37,806 bases of DNA from Bifidobacterium italicum (GTDB lineage Bacteria; Actinomycetota; Actinomycetes; Actinomycetales; Bifidobacteriaceae), in assembly GCF_002286915.1 (NCBI RefSeq), contig NZ_MVOG01000015.1, forward strand, positions 1-37,806, in the 5' to 3' direction. A program made the translations under genes and the position numbers. Below the pieces are notes generated by a model, which was not told the origin of the DNA, searched no databases, and worked only from the letters and a program-made list of their open reading frames with translations. This document shows, piece after piece, positions 8,245 to 16,124 of this stretch. How positions within the stretch are numbered: position 1 is the first letter of the stretch; every line of letters begins with the position of its first letter.

Positions 8245-8895
8245 TCAGCGTATTTCCAATCTGCTGAACAGCAGCAGAACGGCGCCTGAGAAGATCGTGG
8301 CCAGCAATGCGCATAGCGGTAACCCGTGAGATGGCTGTGCGAACCATACAAGCACGGGGGAGACGGCGGCGACCATCGCATACAGCGTGATGGCCGCCAG
8401 ATACCCGTAGGCGGTGACTTCGGCGAGATGGTCGGCGTCGATGATGAGGATCAGCGTCAGCGATGTCAGCATCGCACATGCGGCGCCGGGAACCAGCGTG
8501 GCCGTCTCTGTAGGCCGTATGGCGAGCGCCACGGCGAGTTCTACGCCGCACAGCATCGCACAATAGAGGACGAGCATGACCAGATAGGCGACGAAATGAC
8601 CGACGGTGCGTGGACGGCGCACATATACCAGATAATCCGGTGACGCAAGGAAATCGAGAGGGCCGCTCAACGGCAGCGCGACGGCCGTCGTCATGAATGC
8701 GATGGGCAGTAGATTCGTCAGCAGTGCAGGCGCGCTCGGATCGTCGGATGGGCGTGCCATGCCGATGAATATGGCGTGGTCATGCGGCGATGAGTAATAC
8801 GCGTATGTCACGATGGCGAGCAGCGTCAGCAACAGCAAACGCATGCCAAGACGTGCACAGGACGCCGCGCGCAGTCGGCCGAATATGACATGCAT
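8245..8895 (-). CDS. ABC transporter membrane protein (third permease gene)
   Basis: A 216-residue hydrophobic protein with about six membrane segments (LGMRLLLLTLLAIVTYAYY, LLPIAFMTTAVALPL, FVAYLVMLVLYCAMLCGVEL, LVPGAACAMLTSLTLILII, YLAAITLYAMVAAVSPVLV, ALLATIFSGAVLLLF). It has no recognisable catalytic motif and is assigned by its place next to the ATPase. A longer frame reaches 8937, but the start at 8895 is preferred: it gives MHVIFGRLRAASC, has GGAG at a proper distance, and leaves 1 nt after the upstream stop, implying translational coupling. Confidence 0.75.
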   Translation of the reverse strand: MHVIFGRLRAASCARLGMRLLLLTLLAIVTYAYYSSPHDHAIFIGMARPSDDPSAPALLTNLLPIAFMTTAVALPLSGPLDFLASPDYLVYVRRPRTVGHFVAYLVMLVLYCAMLCGVELAVALAIRPTETATLVPGAACAMLTSLTLILIIDADHLAEVTAYGYLAAITLYAMVAAVSPVLVWFAQPSHGLPLCALLATIFSGAVLLLFSRLEIR

Positions 8896-8896
8896 G

Positions 8897-9361
8897 TCAT
8901 ATCTCCAATCGATCACGATGCTCGAAGACTGTGACAATCGTCAGAATCATGACGATGCAGTAACCGATGAACGGCAGCAGCTGCTGAACGAGGATGATGT
9001 TCCAATCGAAACTGATCGGATACCAGAAGAAGCATACGTACCGTTGGATGTTGCCGTCGAGCGGCAATAACATCCATTCGACTAGCACAAAGAATGCGAT
9101 GAGTATGGTGGTCCCATATGCCCAAGGCAGGCCGCAGACGGCGAGCAGCATATTGAGCAACGCCAATGACATGTTCATCATGGATGTGAGAACAATGGCG
9201 ATGAGCAGCAATGTGATGTCATCTGCCCATGGTGGCCCTACCCGAGCAGATACAACGATGGCGAACAACACTACGCCGCCGACAGCGGCTGCCAGAGAGA
9301 TGAGTATGATACGGCACAGATTCGCGGTCAGTTGTGTGCGGGGATCATGGCGGACAAGCAC
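8897..9361 (-). CDS. ABC transporter membrane protein (short second permease gene)
   Basis: A 154-residue protein with an arginine-containing cytoplasmic N-terminus (LVRHDPRTQL) and about four membrane segments. It lies between two other small membrane proteins of the operon. The only plausible start is GTG 9361, 10 nt after the upstream stop and without a ribosome site, so translation probably depends on coupling. At 154 residues it is short for a full ABC-2 type permease; the upstream protein also ends early. Either the pair works as two half-permeases, or this is an eroded gene. Confidence 0.62.
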   Translation of the reverse strand: MLVRHDPRTQLTANLCRIILISLAAAVGGVVLFAIVVSARVGPPWADDITLLLIAIVLTSMMNMSLALLNMLLAVCGLPWAYGTTILIAFFVLVEWMLLPLDGNIQRYVCFFWYPISFDWNIILVQQLLPFIGYCIVMILTIVTVFEHRDRLEI

Positions 9362-9371
9362 GAAGGCGCGA

Positions 9372-10031
9372 TCACAGCAGGCTCAATGTAAATGGCACAA
9401 GCAATTCCATGTGACGACGCCGGATGAACAACGAATTGGAGATGGCCAGCGTGGCGAACAGTCCGGAAATCACGAAGACAAGCAGGCAAATGACGGCGAC
9501 ACATAACCACTGATTACGCTCGTACAGTGGATACGCCCATGATTTCGATGAAACGAGTACATAGCGGTTGAGGTACAGACCTGTTTCATCCCATTCGGTG
9601 CCTTCAATGAAATTCATATGAGGATTGATGATGCCCATGATGAGCATGTTGAGCGCCAACGGCATCAGACCGCCAATGCCGCCGAGCAGAAAACCTGCGC
9701 AGAGGGACGAGCACAGGAATATCGGGCGGTCGCAGCGACTGATGACGAAAGGCGCACGCTTCCAATGCCGTTCTTCGGCGACGAGGCTGCCGCCGAGCAG
9801 GGCCGCCAAAAAAGGCATCAGGAACAGATACAGTCCGGCACCGCTGCCGAACTGGCTGAACAGCATGACGCCCGCGAGGAAAGTGGGCTCATGATCGTAC
9901 AGCACAAAACTGGCTCGGTGAGTCGTCCACCATTGCACGACGATCATGCCGACTGACAGCACGATGATGATTGCCATGCGCCCGCTCAATAGATTGCTGC
10001 GCAGCTGGCGGCGAATGATGGATCCGTTCAT
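9372..10031 (-). CDS. ABC transporter membrane protein (first permease gene)
   Basis: A 219-residue ABC-2 type membrane protein that heads the operon. Visible segments include MAIIIVLSVGMIVVQWW (about 19-35), a long pair around GAGLYLFLMPFLAALLGGSL, a pair around FLLGGIGGLMPLALNMLI, and WLCVAVICLLVFVISGLFA near 180-200. A conserved cytoplasmic EERHWKRAPF stretch follows the second pair. The protein ends at RRRHMELLVPFTLSLL, where relatives normally have another external loop and membrane helix, so the C-terminus looks short. The start has GAGGAG 9 nt upstream. Divergent from the broken two-component genes, its presumed regulators. Confidence 0.75.
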   Translation of the reverse strand: MNGSIIRRQLRSNLLSGRMAIIIVLSVGMIVVQWWTTHRASFVLYDHEPTFLAGVMLFSQFGSGAGLYLFLMPFLAALLGGSLVAEERHWKRAPFVISRCDRPIFLCSSLCAGFLLGGIGGLMPLALNMLIMGIINPHMNFIEGTEWDETGLYLNRYVLVSSKSWAYPLYERNQWLCVAVICLLVFVISGLFATLAISNSLFIRRRHMELLVPFTLSLL

Positions 10032-10107
10032 GGCAATCTCCTCAAGAGCCCGGATGACGGTAATGAAAGATATGCGTCAGCGTACGGGCATCGGCATGGC
10101 AAGCCAA

Positions 10108-10135
10108 AGCCATGTAAAGAAAACACTACATGGCT
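10108..10135. promoter_or_regulatory. Inverted repeat between the ABC operon and two-component remnant
   Basis: AGCCATGTA (10108-10116) and TACATGGCT (10127-10135) are perfect 9-bp arms with a 10-nt A-rich spacer, in the 245-bp divergent region. It looks like a dimeric regulator site serving the ABC operon, and the natural candidate regulator is the adjacent response regulator, now truncated. Confidence 0.55.
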
Positions 10136-10176
10136 GCGTTGTGGGCATCCGGCGGCGACGATGGAGGAGCGTGAGC

Positions 10177-10182
10177 TACAAT
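10177..10182 (+). promoter_or_regulatory. -10 box for the response-regulator remnant
   Basis: TACAAT, about 95 nt before the ATG at 10277. A short hairpin (CTCGGC 10222-10227 with GCCGAG 10235-10240) lies in the leader. No clear -35. Confidence 0.45.
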
Positions 10183-10276
10183 GCCGGTACACAGTGCGCG
10201 CAGACGGATGCGCCGCGCCAACTCGGCAATGAACGCCGAGAGAGAAGGATGAACGTCTCGGATGGGGAGGGGAGAC

Positions 10277-10609
10277 ATGGCGATACCAGTGCTTGCCGTC
10301 ATCGACAACGATGCATGGGCATTGCAGACGATCACACAGTGGCTGAAGGCGCAGCCGTGGCAATGCACATTGGCATGGGCCACCACATCCTGCGCGCAGG
10401 CGGTGCACGGGTGCCTGTACGCGAAACCGGATGTGGATGTGCTGCTCGTGGATATGGCGCTCGGCGCGATGAGCGGTCCGAGTCTATGCAAGGCCATCCG
10501 TATGCAGTCGTCACGGCCGACGGTGCTCGGCATGACCGCGTTCGATCCGGAACTGTTTCGTCACGTCCGGCGCCGACCGCATCGCCGCGCTCGACGGGCT
10601 GATCCATGA
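10277..10609 (+). pseudogene. Truncated response regulator (receiver domain only)
   Basis: The first 93 or so residues read as a receiver domain: acidic pocket Asp10/Asp12 in VIDNDAW, phospho-acceptor Asp59 in LLVDMALG, and Thr87 in GMTAFD. After DPELFRH the frame turns to Arg-rich nonsense and stops at 10609, so the end of the receiver (including the conserved Lys) and the whole DNA-binding domain are missing. The start at 10277 has GGAGGGGAG upstream. In another frame the DNA continues straight into the end of a histidine kinase, showing that a deletion removed the junction of two adjacent genes. Confidence 0.82.
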
Positions 10610-10877
10610 ACTGTTCGGCAACCTGATCAAATACGCCGACGCCGCGCGTCCCTTCGTCTGTGCCGTGGACGTTCAGGGGGACACGCTGTACGTGTCGTGG
10701 TGCAATACGCGCGCCGCATATCCGAATATGACGGTTTCCTCGGGTTCGGGCATCGCCGTATGCCGACGGTTGTTCGAGCAATGCGGCGGGGCGCTCGCGG
10801 CCGGAGCCGGCGACGGCGACCTGTGGTGCGTCGAGGCGTCGATGCCGCTGCGTGACGCCTCGACGATGCGTCGCTGA
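10563..10877 (+). pseudogene. Histidine kinase remnant (C-terminal ATPase part)
   Basis: In the frame +1 relative to the receiver fragment, the translation reads GADRIAALDGLIHELFGNLIK, an N-box with conserved Glu and Asn, then GSGIAVCRRLFEQCGG, a G-box, ending ASMPLRDASTMRR at 10877. This is the HATPase_c end of a NarL-type sensor kinase. The sensor region, membrane segments and phospho-accepting His are absent. No ribosome site or start precedes it. It was presumably the partner of the truncated regulator just upstream. Confidence 0.75.
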
Positions 10878-10900
10878 GCTGGACCGATGCTTCCTCCCAC

Positions 10901-10947
10901 GACGAGGGGCGCTCCGTTCGATGTGTTCGAACGGAGCGCCCCTCGTC
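10901..10947. terminator. Perfect 21-bp hairpin, bidirectional terminator
   Basis: GACGAGGGGCGCTCCGTTCGA (10901-10921) pairs perfectly with 10927-10947 across a 5-nt loop. There is no T run on either side. It sits between the convergent two-component remnant and penicillin-binding protein gene. Confidence 0.8.
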
Positions 10948-10950
10948 GCC

Positions 10951-10981
10951 ATCCGGCGCAGTCGCGGCGACCGCGCCGGAT
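10951..10981 (-). terminator. Second hairpin downstream of the penicillin-binding protein gene
   Basis: ATCCGGCGCAGTC (10951-10963) pairs with GACCGCGCCGGAT (10969-10981) with one mismatch and a 5-nt loop, just after the PBP stop codon on the minus strand. No T run. Confidence 0.5.
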
Positions 10982-10995
10982 CATCCGATGATCGG

Positions 10996-13302
10996 CTAAT
11001 GGCCTGACTGCTGTTGCGATTCGGCCGTCGGTTGTGTGGTCGGCTCGGTCGGTTCCGCGGGCGTGGCCGGCTGCGTCGGCTGCGGCTGCGTCGGCGTGGG
11101 CGTCGGCTGCGTCGGCTGCTGCGGCTCGGTCGTCGGCTTGTCGTTCGGTGTCGCCGACGATGACGTGCTCGGCGTCGGCGAAGCGCTCTGCGACGCCGAT
11201 TCGCTCGGTGAAGCGCTCGGCGCGATCGTGTTCTGCCCCTGATTCGTCGTCGGCGCGCGCGATCCGCCCAGACCCCAGTCGCCGTCCGGGCCGCCGATCT
11301 TGCCGTTGTCGACGGCGGCCGGGAACTGCTCGACCGGCATGTCGGCGACGGCCGTCGACATGAACTCGGCGAACAGATGCGCCGGATAGCCGGTCGAGGA
11401 GACGCCGTAGCCGGCGAAGGACGGCACGACGAGGTTCTCGCCGTTCTCACCCGGATTCCAGATCGCCCACACGTTCATCAGCTGCGGCGTGTAGCCGACG
11501 AAGCTCGCCGCCGTCTCGTCGTTCGCGGTGCCGGATTTGCCGGCGACCGGACGGCCGAGCTGCGCGGAGACGCCGGCGGCGGTGCCGTAGGTCGTCGTGC
11601 CGAGCATCGCGTTCTGCGTGAGCGCGCAGACGTTCTCGTCGAAGACCTTCTTCGGTTCCGGATTCGCCTTGTACATGTCCTTGTCGTCCTTCGTGACGTG
11701 GTCGACGATGTGCAGCGTGTTCTTCGTGCCGTTGTTCGCGATCGTCGAGTGGCCCTGCGCGAGGTCCCAGACGGTCAGCGAGTTGATGCCGAGGATGTTG
11801 TAGAGCGTGTCCTCCTGGATGTCGCCGGTGATGCCGGCGTCGTGCGCGATCTGCGCGTAGCGTTTCGGCGTCAGATGCTCGTTGACGTTCATGAACACGG
11901 TGTTCACCGAGTTCGCCGTCGCCTGGTTGAGGTTGATCGTGCCCCAGCTGATGCCGAGCGCGTTCGGCACCTCGGCGAAGGTGCCCGGCATCGTCTCGAA
12001 GCGTTCCGGCGAATTGCCGTTGAACAGCGTCTGGAAGCTCACGTCGTCCTGCGCGGCGCCGATGAGGCCGAAGGGCTTCATCGTCGATCCGGGCTGGAAC
12101 GTCGACTGCGTCGCGTTGTTGAGCTGCTGCTTGAGGTAGTCCTGCCCCGCGTACATCGCGCGCACCGAGCCGCTGCTCTGGTCGACGGCGACGCCGCCCA
12201 CCTGCAGCGTTTCGGGCATGCCTTCGGGCCGTTCGTCGCCGACCTGTTGCATGCGGTCCTGCATCGCCTTGTCGAGCGTCGTGATGACCTTGTAGCCGCC
12301 GGTCTCCAGCTCGTCCTTCGTGAAGGCCTTGTTGTTCGTCAGCTCCGTCTCGACCGTCGACAGGATGTAGCCGGTCGGCCCCGCGTAGTCATTGCTGGGT
12401 ACGTACTCCTTGACTTCGGGGAACTTCGCGTCGGCGGCCTGCTGGGCGGTCAGGTAGCCGTCGTCCTTCATGATGTCGATGACGCGCTCGAAGCGCTTCT
12501 GCGCCTGCTGCGGATTGACGGCCGGGTCCCAGGTGCTCGGCGCCGGGATGATGCCGGCGATCATCGCGGCCTCGGAGGGCGTGAGGTCCTTCGCGTCCTT
12601 GCCGAAGTACGCCTGAGCGGCGGCCTGGATGCCGTAGGCGCCGCGGCCCAGATAGATCGTGTTCATGTAGTTGCACAGCACCTCGGACTTGTCCTGCGAG
12701 TTCGCGATCTTCATCGCGAGGATCGCCTCGCGGATCTTGCCGGCGTAGGACGTCGTTTCGCCCAGATAGTAGCGTTCCGCGTACTGCTGCGTGATCGTCG
12801 AACCGCCTTGGCGGGTGCCCTTCGTCAGGTTGTTGTACAGCGCGCGCGCCATGCCGGTGATGTCGATGCCCTTGTTCGTCCAGAACGAACGGTCCTCGGA
12901 TGCGACGATCGCGTTGCCGACGTAGTCGGGCAGCGTCGAGCAGTTGACGATCTCTCGGTTCTGTTCGGAGAACGAGCCGATCGGCGTCGTGCCGTCGCTG
13001 TAGTAGACGGTCGTCTTTTCGGCGAGCGCGATCTTCTCCGGCTGCGGGATGTCGGTCGTCGCATACAGATAGGCGAACGCTCCGATGCCGAGGGCGAGGA
13101 TGCCGCCGACGACGCCGAGCAGGATCTTCCACCACAGGCCCTTGTGCTTTTTCCTCGGGTCCTTGTTGTTCTTCGGCGCGCGATGGTTCCTGCGCGCGCC
13201 GGCGGGGCCCGCCGATGTCTTTCTCGCGTTCGGGGAGCCGGACGACGCTTTGCGCGCGCCGGCCGCCGCGCCCGAACGTACGGTACGTGTCTGTGAAGCC
13301 AT
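10996..13302 (-). CDS. Bifunctional penicillin-binding protein (glycosyltransferase and transpeptidase)
   Basis: A class A PBP that polymerises and cross-links peptidoglycan. The 768-residue protein has a basic Lys/Arg/Ala-rich cytoplasmic head, one membrane helix (WWKILLGVVGGILALGIGAF), a GT51 domain with catalytic Glu136 in SEDRSFW and QGGSTITQQYA, and a transpeptidase domain with Ser406 in STMKPF, an SVN motif and KSGT at 589-592. The last ~80 residues are a low-complexity Ser/Thr/Pro/Gln tail, probably wall-spanning. The frame extends upstream to 13485, but ATG 13302 gives the expected basic N-terminus and has a TACCGT -10 box 7 nt before it (leaderless). Divergent from ino1. Confidence 0.94.
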   Translation of the reverse strand: MASQTRTVRSGAAAGARKASSGSPNARKTSAGPAGARRNHRAPKNNKDPRKKHKGLWWKILLGVVGGILALGIGAFAYLYATTDIPQPEKIALAEKTTVYYSDGTTPIGSFSEQNREIVNCSTLPDYVGNAIVASEDRSFWTNKGIDITGMARALYNNLTKGTRQGGSTITQQYAERYYLGETTSYAGKIREAILAMKIANSQDKSEVLCNYMNTIYLGRGAYGIQAAAQAYFGKDAKDLTPSEAAMIAGIIPAPSTWDPAVNPQQAQKRFERVIDIMKDDGYLTAQQAADAKFPEVKEYVPSNDYAGPTGYILSTVETELTNNKAFTKDELETGGYKVITTLDKAMQDRMQQVGDERPEGMPETLQVGGVAVDQSSGSVRAMYAGQDYLKQQLNNATQSTFQPGSTMKPFGLIGAAQDDVSFQTLFNGNSPERFETMPGTFAEVPNALGISWGTINLNQATANSVNTVFMNVNEHLTPKRYAQIAHDAGITGDIQEDTLYNILGINSLTVWDLAQGHSTIANNGTKNTLHIVDHVTKDDKDMYKANPEPKKVFDENVCALTQNAMLGTTTYGTAAGVSAQLGRPVAGKSGTANDETAASFVGYTPQLMNVWAIWNPGENGENLVVPSFAGYGVSSTGYPAHLFAEFMSTAVADMPVEQFPAAVDNGKIGGPDGDWGLGGSRAPTTNQGQNTIAPSASPSESASQSASPTPSTSSSATPNDKPTTEPQQPTQPTPTPTQPQPTQPATPAEPTEPTTQPTAESQQQSGH

Positions 13303-13309
13303 GCTGTCC

Positions 13310-13315
13310 ACGGTA
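13310..13315 (-). promoter_or_regulatory. -10 box of a leaderless promoter (PBP gene)
   Basis: On the minus strand TACCGT ends 7 nt before the ATG at 13302; no ribosome site is present between them. Confidence 0.5.
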
Positions 13316-13406
13316 ATCGGCGTACCTGAAAAACCGCCGCCGCTTCGCCGGAGGGCGCATCGGGGGGCGCCGACTACGACGGCGTAGGTTTTTCCTGCAT
13401 ACACGG

Positions 13407-13414
13407 TAACGTTA
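13407..13414. promoter_or_regulatory. TAACGTTA palindrome in the PBP/ino1 divergent region
   Basis: An 8-bp perfect palindrome flanked by ACAC (13401-13404) and GTGT (13415-13418), about midway between the two divergent starts. It could be a shared operator; weak evidence. Confidence 0.3.
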
Positions 13415-13457
13415 GTGTCTTGAGTTCCTTTGGCAGGCCGCCGCGGGCAATGCGCGG

Positions 13458-13463
13458 TATGCT
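13458..13463 (+). promoter_or_regulatory. -10 box of ino1
   Basis: TATGCT, about 40 nt before the ATG at 13504. The leader then carries AGAGGAG as the ribosome site, so this gene, unlike its divergent neighbour, has a conventional leader. Confidence 0.55.
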
Positions 13464-13503
13464 GAAAGGCGAACAACGCACGCAACTAGAGGAGTCATTT
13501 TTC

Positions 13504-14646
13504 ATGAGCATTCGCGTGGCTATCGCCGGTGTGGGCAATTGCGCCTCGTCACTGGTGCAGGGTGTCGAATACTACAAGGACACCAAGGATGAGGACAAGA
13601 TCCCTGGACTGATGCACAACAACTTCGGCGGCTACCGTGTGCGCGACATCGAGTTCGTCACCGCGTTCGACGTCGACGCCGACAAGGTCGGCAAGGATCT
13701 GTCCGAGGCGATCTTCTCGTCGCAGAACAACACGATCAAGTTCTCCGACGTGCCGAATCTGGGCGTCGAGGTGCTGCGCGGACCGACGCTCGACGGTCTC
13801 GGCGAGTACTACCGTGAGATGATCGAGGAGTCGGACAAGGAACCGGTCGACGTCGCCCAGGTGCTGCGCGACAACAAGGTCGACGTCCTCGTCTCCTATC
13901 TGCCGGTCGGCTCCGAGGAGGCCGACAAGGCGTATGCGCAGGCCGCGATGGACGCCGGTTGCGCGTTCGTCAACTGCCTGCCGGTGTTCATCGCCTCCGA
14001 TCCGGAGTGGGCGCAGAAGTTCCGTGACGCCGGCGTCCCGATCATCGGCGACGACATCAAGAGCCAGGTCGGCGCGACGATCACGCACCGTGTGCTCGCC
14101 CGCCTGTTCGAGGACCGCGGCGTGCATCTCGACCGCACCTACCAGCTCAACGTCGGCGGCAACATGGACTTCATGAACATGCTGCAGCGTTCGCGCCTCG
14201 AATCGAAGAAGATCTCGAAGACGCGCGCCGTCACGTCGATCGTCCCCCACGAGATGGATCCGTACAACGTCCATATCGGCCCGTCCGACTACGTCGCATG
14301 GCTCGACGACCGCAAGTTCGCGTTCGTCCGCCTCGAGGGCACGACCTTCGGCGACGTCCCGCTGAGCCTCGAGTACAAGCTCGAGGTGTGGGATTCGCCG
14401 AATTCGGCCGGCATCGTCATCGACGCCGTGCGCGCCGCGAAGATCGCGCTCGACCGCGGCCTCGCCGGCCCGGTGCTCGCGCCGTCCTCCTACTTCATGA
14501 AGTCCCCGGCCGTGCAGCACGAGGACAATGAGGCGCGCCAGCTCGTCGAGGAGTTCATCGCCGGCAACGTCGAGGCGAACGAGGCCGAGCTCGACGCCGA
14601 CGTCGCCAAGGCGAAGGCCGACGGCAAGGACGTCTGGAAGGCCTGA
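13504..14646 (+). CDS. ino1: Inositol-3-phosphate synthase
   Basis: Converts glucose 6-phosphate to myo-inositol 3-phosphate using NAD, the entry to inositol lipids in actinobacteria. The 380-residue length matches the short bacterial form. The Rossmann start is [13 protein letters not shown] (residues 5-17). Family segments include [43 protein letters not shown] and the lysine-containing [10 protein letters not shown] active-site region, then HIGPSDYV and [20 protein letters not shown]. The frame opens at 13420, but ATG 13504 is chosen for the ribosome site and the family N-terminus. Confidence 0.95.
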   Translation: MSIRVAIAGVGNCASSLVQGVEYYKDTKDEDKIPGLMHNNFGGYRVRDIEFVTAFDVDADKVGKDLSEAIFSSQNNTIKFSDVPNLGVEVLRGPTLDGLGEYYREMIEESDKEPVDVAQVLRDNKVDVLVSYLPVGSEEADKAYAQAAMDAGCAFVNCLPVFIASDPEWAQKFRDAGVPIIGDDIKSQVGATITHRVLARLFEDRGVHLDRTYQLNVGGNMDFMNMLQRSRLESKKISKTRAVTSIVPHEMDPYNVHIGPSDYVAWLDDRKFAFVRLEGTTFGDVPLSLEYKLEVWDSPNSAGIVIDAVRAAKIALDRGLAGPVLAPSSYFMKSPAVQHEDNEARQLVEEFIAGNVEANEAELDADVAKAKADGKDVWKA

Positions 14647-14680
14647 GCCTGCGACGTCGCCGTCCGACGGCCGTCGACGA

Positions 14681-14715
14681 GAGGCCGCCCACGCCCCCGT
14701 GGCGTGGGCGGCCTC
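14681..14715 (+). terminator. Terminator after ino1
   Basis: Perfect 15-bp stem: GAGGCCGCCCACGCC (14681-14695) and GGCGTGGGCGGCCTC (14701-14715), 5-nt loop, no T run. Confidence 0.8.
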
Positions 14716-14738
14716 ACCATGTGGCACCGCATGCCGTG

Positions 14739-14767
14739 TGTCACGGTGTCCGGGCATGGTGTACACT
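14739..14767 (+). promoter_or_regulatory. Promoter of the SRP RNA gene
   Basis: TACACT at 14762-14767 with TGTCAC at 14739-14744, 17 bp apart. Initiation 7-8 nt after the -10 box fits the start of the RNA's closing stem. Confidence 0.6.
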
Positions 14768-14774
14768 GATGAAT

Positions 14775-14862
14775 GCCTCCGCGTGGCACTACGTCACCCA
14801 ATCCCCCCAGGGCAGGAATGCAGCAAGGGTAAGTGGCCTCTGGTGGGTGCGCGGAGGTTTTT
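14775..14862 (+). ncRNA. ffs: Signal recognition particle RNA, small (4.5S) bacterial type
   Basis: The scaffold RNA that binds Ffh for co-translational membrane targeting. The conserved apical part is present: GCA (14812-14814), GGAA tetraloop (14815-14818), TGC (14819-14821), then the AGCA internal-loop strand (14822-14825). The ends pair as CCTCCGCG (14776-14783) with CGCGGAGG (14850-14857), and five T residues (14858-14862) give an intrinsic terminator formed by the RNA's own closing stem. The exact ends are inferred from pairing. Confidence 0.93.
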
Positions 14863-14884
14863 CCGTACCTGCGGAGGTTTTTCC
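14851..14884 (+). repeat. Duplicated 3' end of the SRP RNA
   Basis: GCGGAGGTTTTTCC occurs at 14851-14864 and again at 14871-14884, a 20-bp offset. The first copy is the RNA's 3' strand and T run; the second lies just downstream and upstream of the PAP2 -10 box. Either copy can pair with the 5' strand CCTCCGC. Confidence 0.75.
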
Positions 14885-14894
14885 CCACTTGCGC

Positions 14895-14900
14895 TACAGT
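14895..14900 (+). promoter_or_regulatory. -10 box of a leaderless promoter (PAP2 gene)
   Basis: TACAGT ends 7 nt before the ATG at 14908, and there is no ribosome site. Confidence 0.55.
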
Positions 14901-14907
14901 CGGTAGC

Positions 14908-16017
14908 ATGACCGAGCACATGCATGACACCCCGTCCGCGCATCCCGACGCCGACGCGCCGCAGCCGGCCGCCGGTGCGACGCACTGGTCCGCGCTCGAA
15001 AAGCCACAACGTCCCGCACCGCTGCCGGTGCCGCAGGACGGCCCCGACGAACCCCATGAGGAGGACGTCCTCGCACAGGACATGAAGGCCAAGCTCGCGC
15101 AGCTCGACCCGCTCACGTTGCGGCCGCGCACGTCGAGCGTCGTACTGGGCGTCGTCTTCGGCGTCGTCTTCCTCGCGATCGCGGCCGCCGTCTACTGGCT
15201 CGGCGTGCGCACCGTCGCCGGGCAGACCTTCGAGGACCTCGCGATCGTCAACTATGCGTCGACGATGCCATCGTGGCTCAGCTTCGGCCATCTGCAGTCG
15301 CCGATCATCATCGGCGTCGCGCTCGCCTTCGGCGCCGTCGCCTTCGCCGTCGCCGCGCTGCGCCGGCGGTGGTGGCTCGTCGGGCAGCTCGTCGCCTACA
15401 GCGCCGTCTGCTTCGCCGCGGCGCGGCTGCTCAAGCCGTACCTGCCGAGGCCGTTCCTCGTCTACGTCGAGTCGTCGGCGAACAATTCGGCGCCGTCGGG
15501 GCACACGATGCTCGCCGCCGCCGCGGGGCTCGTGCTGCTGTGCGCGGTGCCGCACGCATGGCGCGCCGCGTGCGCCGTGCTGTCGACGCTGTGCACGATC
15601 GCCGTCGGCGTATCGGTCGTCTTCGACCAGTGGCACCGGCCGAGCGACGTGGTGATGGCGATGTTCATCGCCGGCGGCCTGATGATGCTCATGTTGGCGT
15701 GCACGCGCGCCTCGGGCATGGACCGTCCGGGCGACCGCGTCTCGTCGCCGTCGATCCAGCTCGTCGCGACCGCGTTGATCACGCTCGGACTGTGCGCGAT
15801 CGCGTACGGCGTCTACGTCATCTGGCAGGTGCAGCCCGGACTCGTGTCGTCGGCGGGCTGGGCCGCCTCGGGATCGTGCGCGGCGACGACGGCGCTCGTC
15901 TTCGGATGCGCCGCGCTTGTCAACGGCATGGTGCTGATGATGCGTCAGCTGACGGCCGCGCCGTTGACGAAGCTCGGGCTCATCGGCGCGCCGCCGGCGC
16001 CGCCCAAAGCGAAATGA
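14908..16017 (+). CDS. PAP2-family membrane phosphatase
   Basis: An integral membrane lipid-phosphatase-like protein of 369 residues. The first ~70 residues are hydrophilic and Pro/Asp/His-rich; about six membrane segments follow from residue 77. Catalytic-type motifs are K176-PYLP-R181-P182, S194-APSGH (H199) and S236...H243...D247 (SVVFDQWHRPSD). The third motif has Val where the usual Arg follows Ser, and the first is shorter than the classical spacing, so activity is not certain. Family members dephosphorylate undecaprenyl or phosphatidyl lipids. Start ATG 14908 is chosen over 14833, which would overlap the SRP RNA, and has a -10 box 7 nt upstream. Confidence 0.82.
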   Translation: MTEHMHDTPSAHPDADAPQPAAGATHWSALEKPQRPAPLPVPQDGPDEPHEEDVLAQDMKAKLAQLDPLTLRPRTSSVVLGVVFGVVFLAIAAAVYWLGVRTVAGQTFEDLAIVNYASTMPSWLSFGHLQSPIIIGVALAFGAVAFAVAALRRRWWLVGQLVAYSAVCFAAARLLKPYLPRPFLVYVESSANNSAPSGHTMLAAAAGLVLLCAVPHAWRAACAVLSTLCTIAVGVSVVFDQWHRPSDVVMAMFIAGGLMMLMLACTRASGMDRPGDRVSSPSIQLVATALITLGLCAIAYGVYVIWQVQPGLVSSAGWAASGSCAATTALVFGCAALVNGMVLMMRQLTAAPLTKLGLIGAPPAPPKAK

Positions 16018-16019
16018 GC

Positions 16020-16045
16020 GGCGCCGGAACGCCCGGATCGGCGCC
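16020..16045 (+). terminator. Possible weak terminator after the PAP2 gene
   Basis: GGCGCCG (16020-16026) pairs with CGGCGCC (16039-16045), 12-nt loop, no T run. A TAATAT box (16088-16093) beyond it is a plausible -10 for topA. Confidence 0.35.
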
Positions 16046-16124
16046 GGGACGCGCCGGGCGGGCGCGGATGATTGAGCAGCCCATGAGTAATATGGCGTGC
16101 GAATACCGTATGTAAGGAGAAATC

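Noticed and set aside
9361..9372. A frameshift joining the first and second ABC permeases into one gene.
   Set aside because: The second protein begins like a permease N-terminus and no other frame continues the first across the stop, so a simple frameshift does not explain the lengths.
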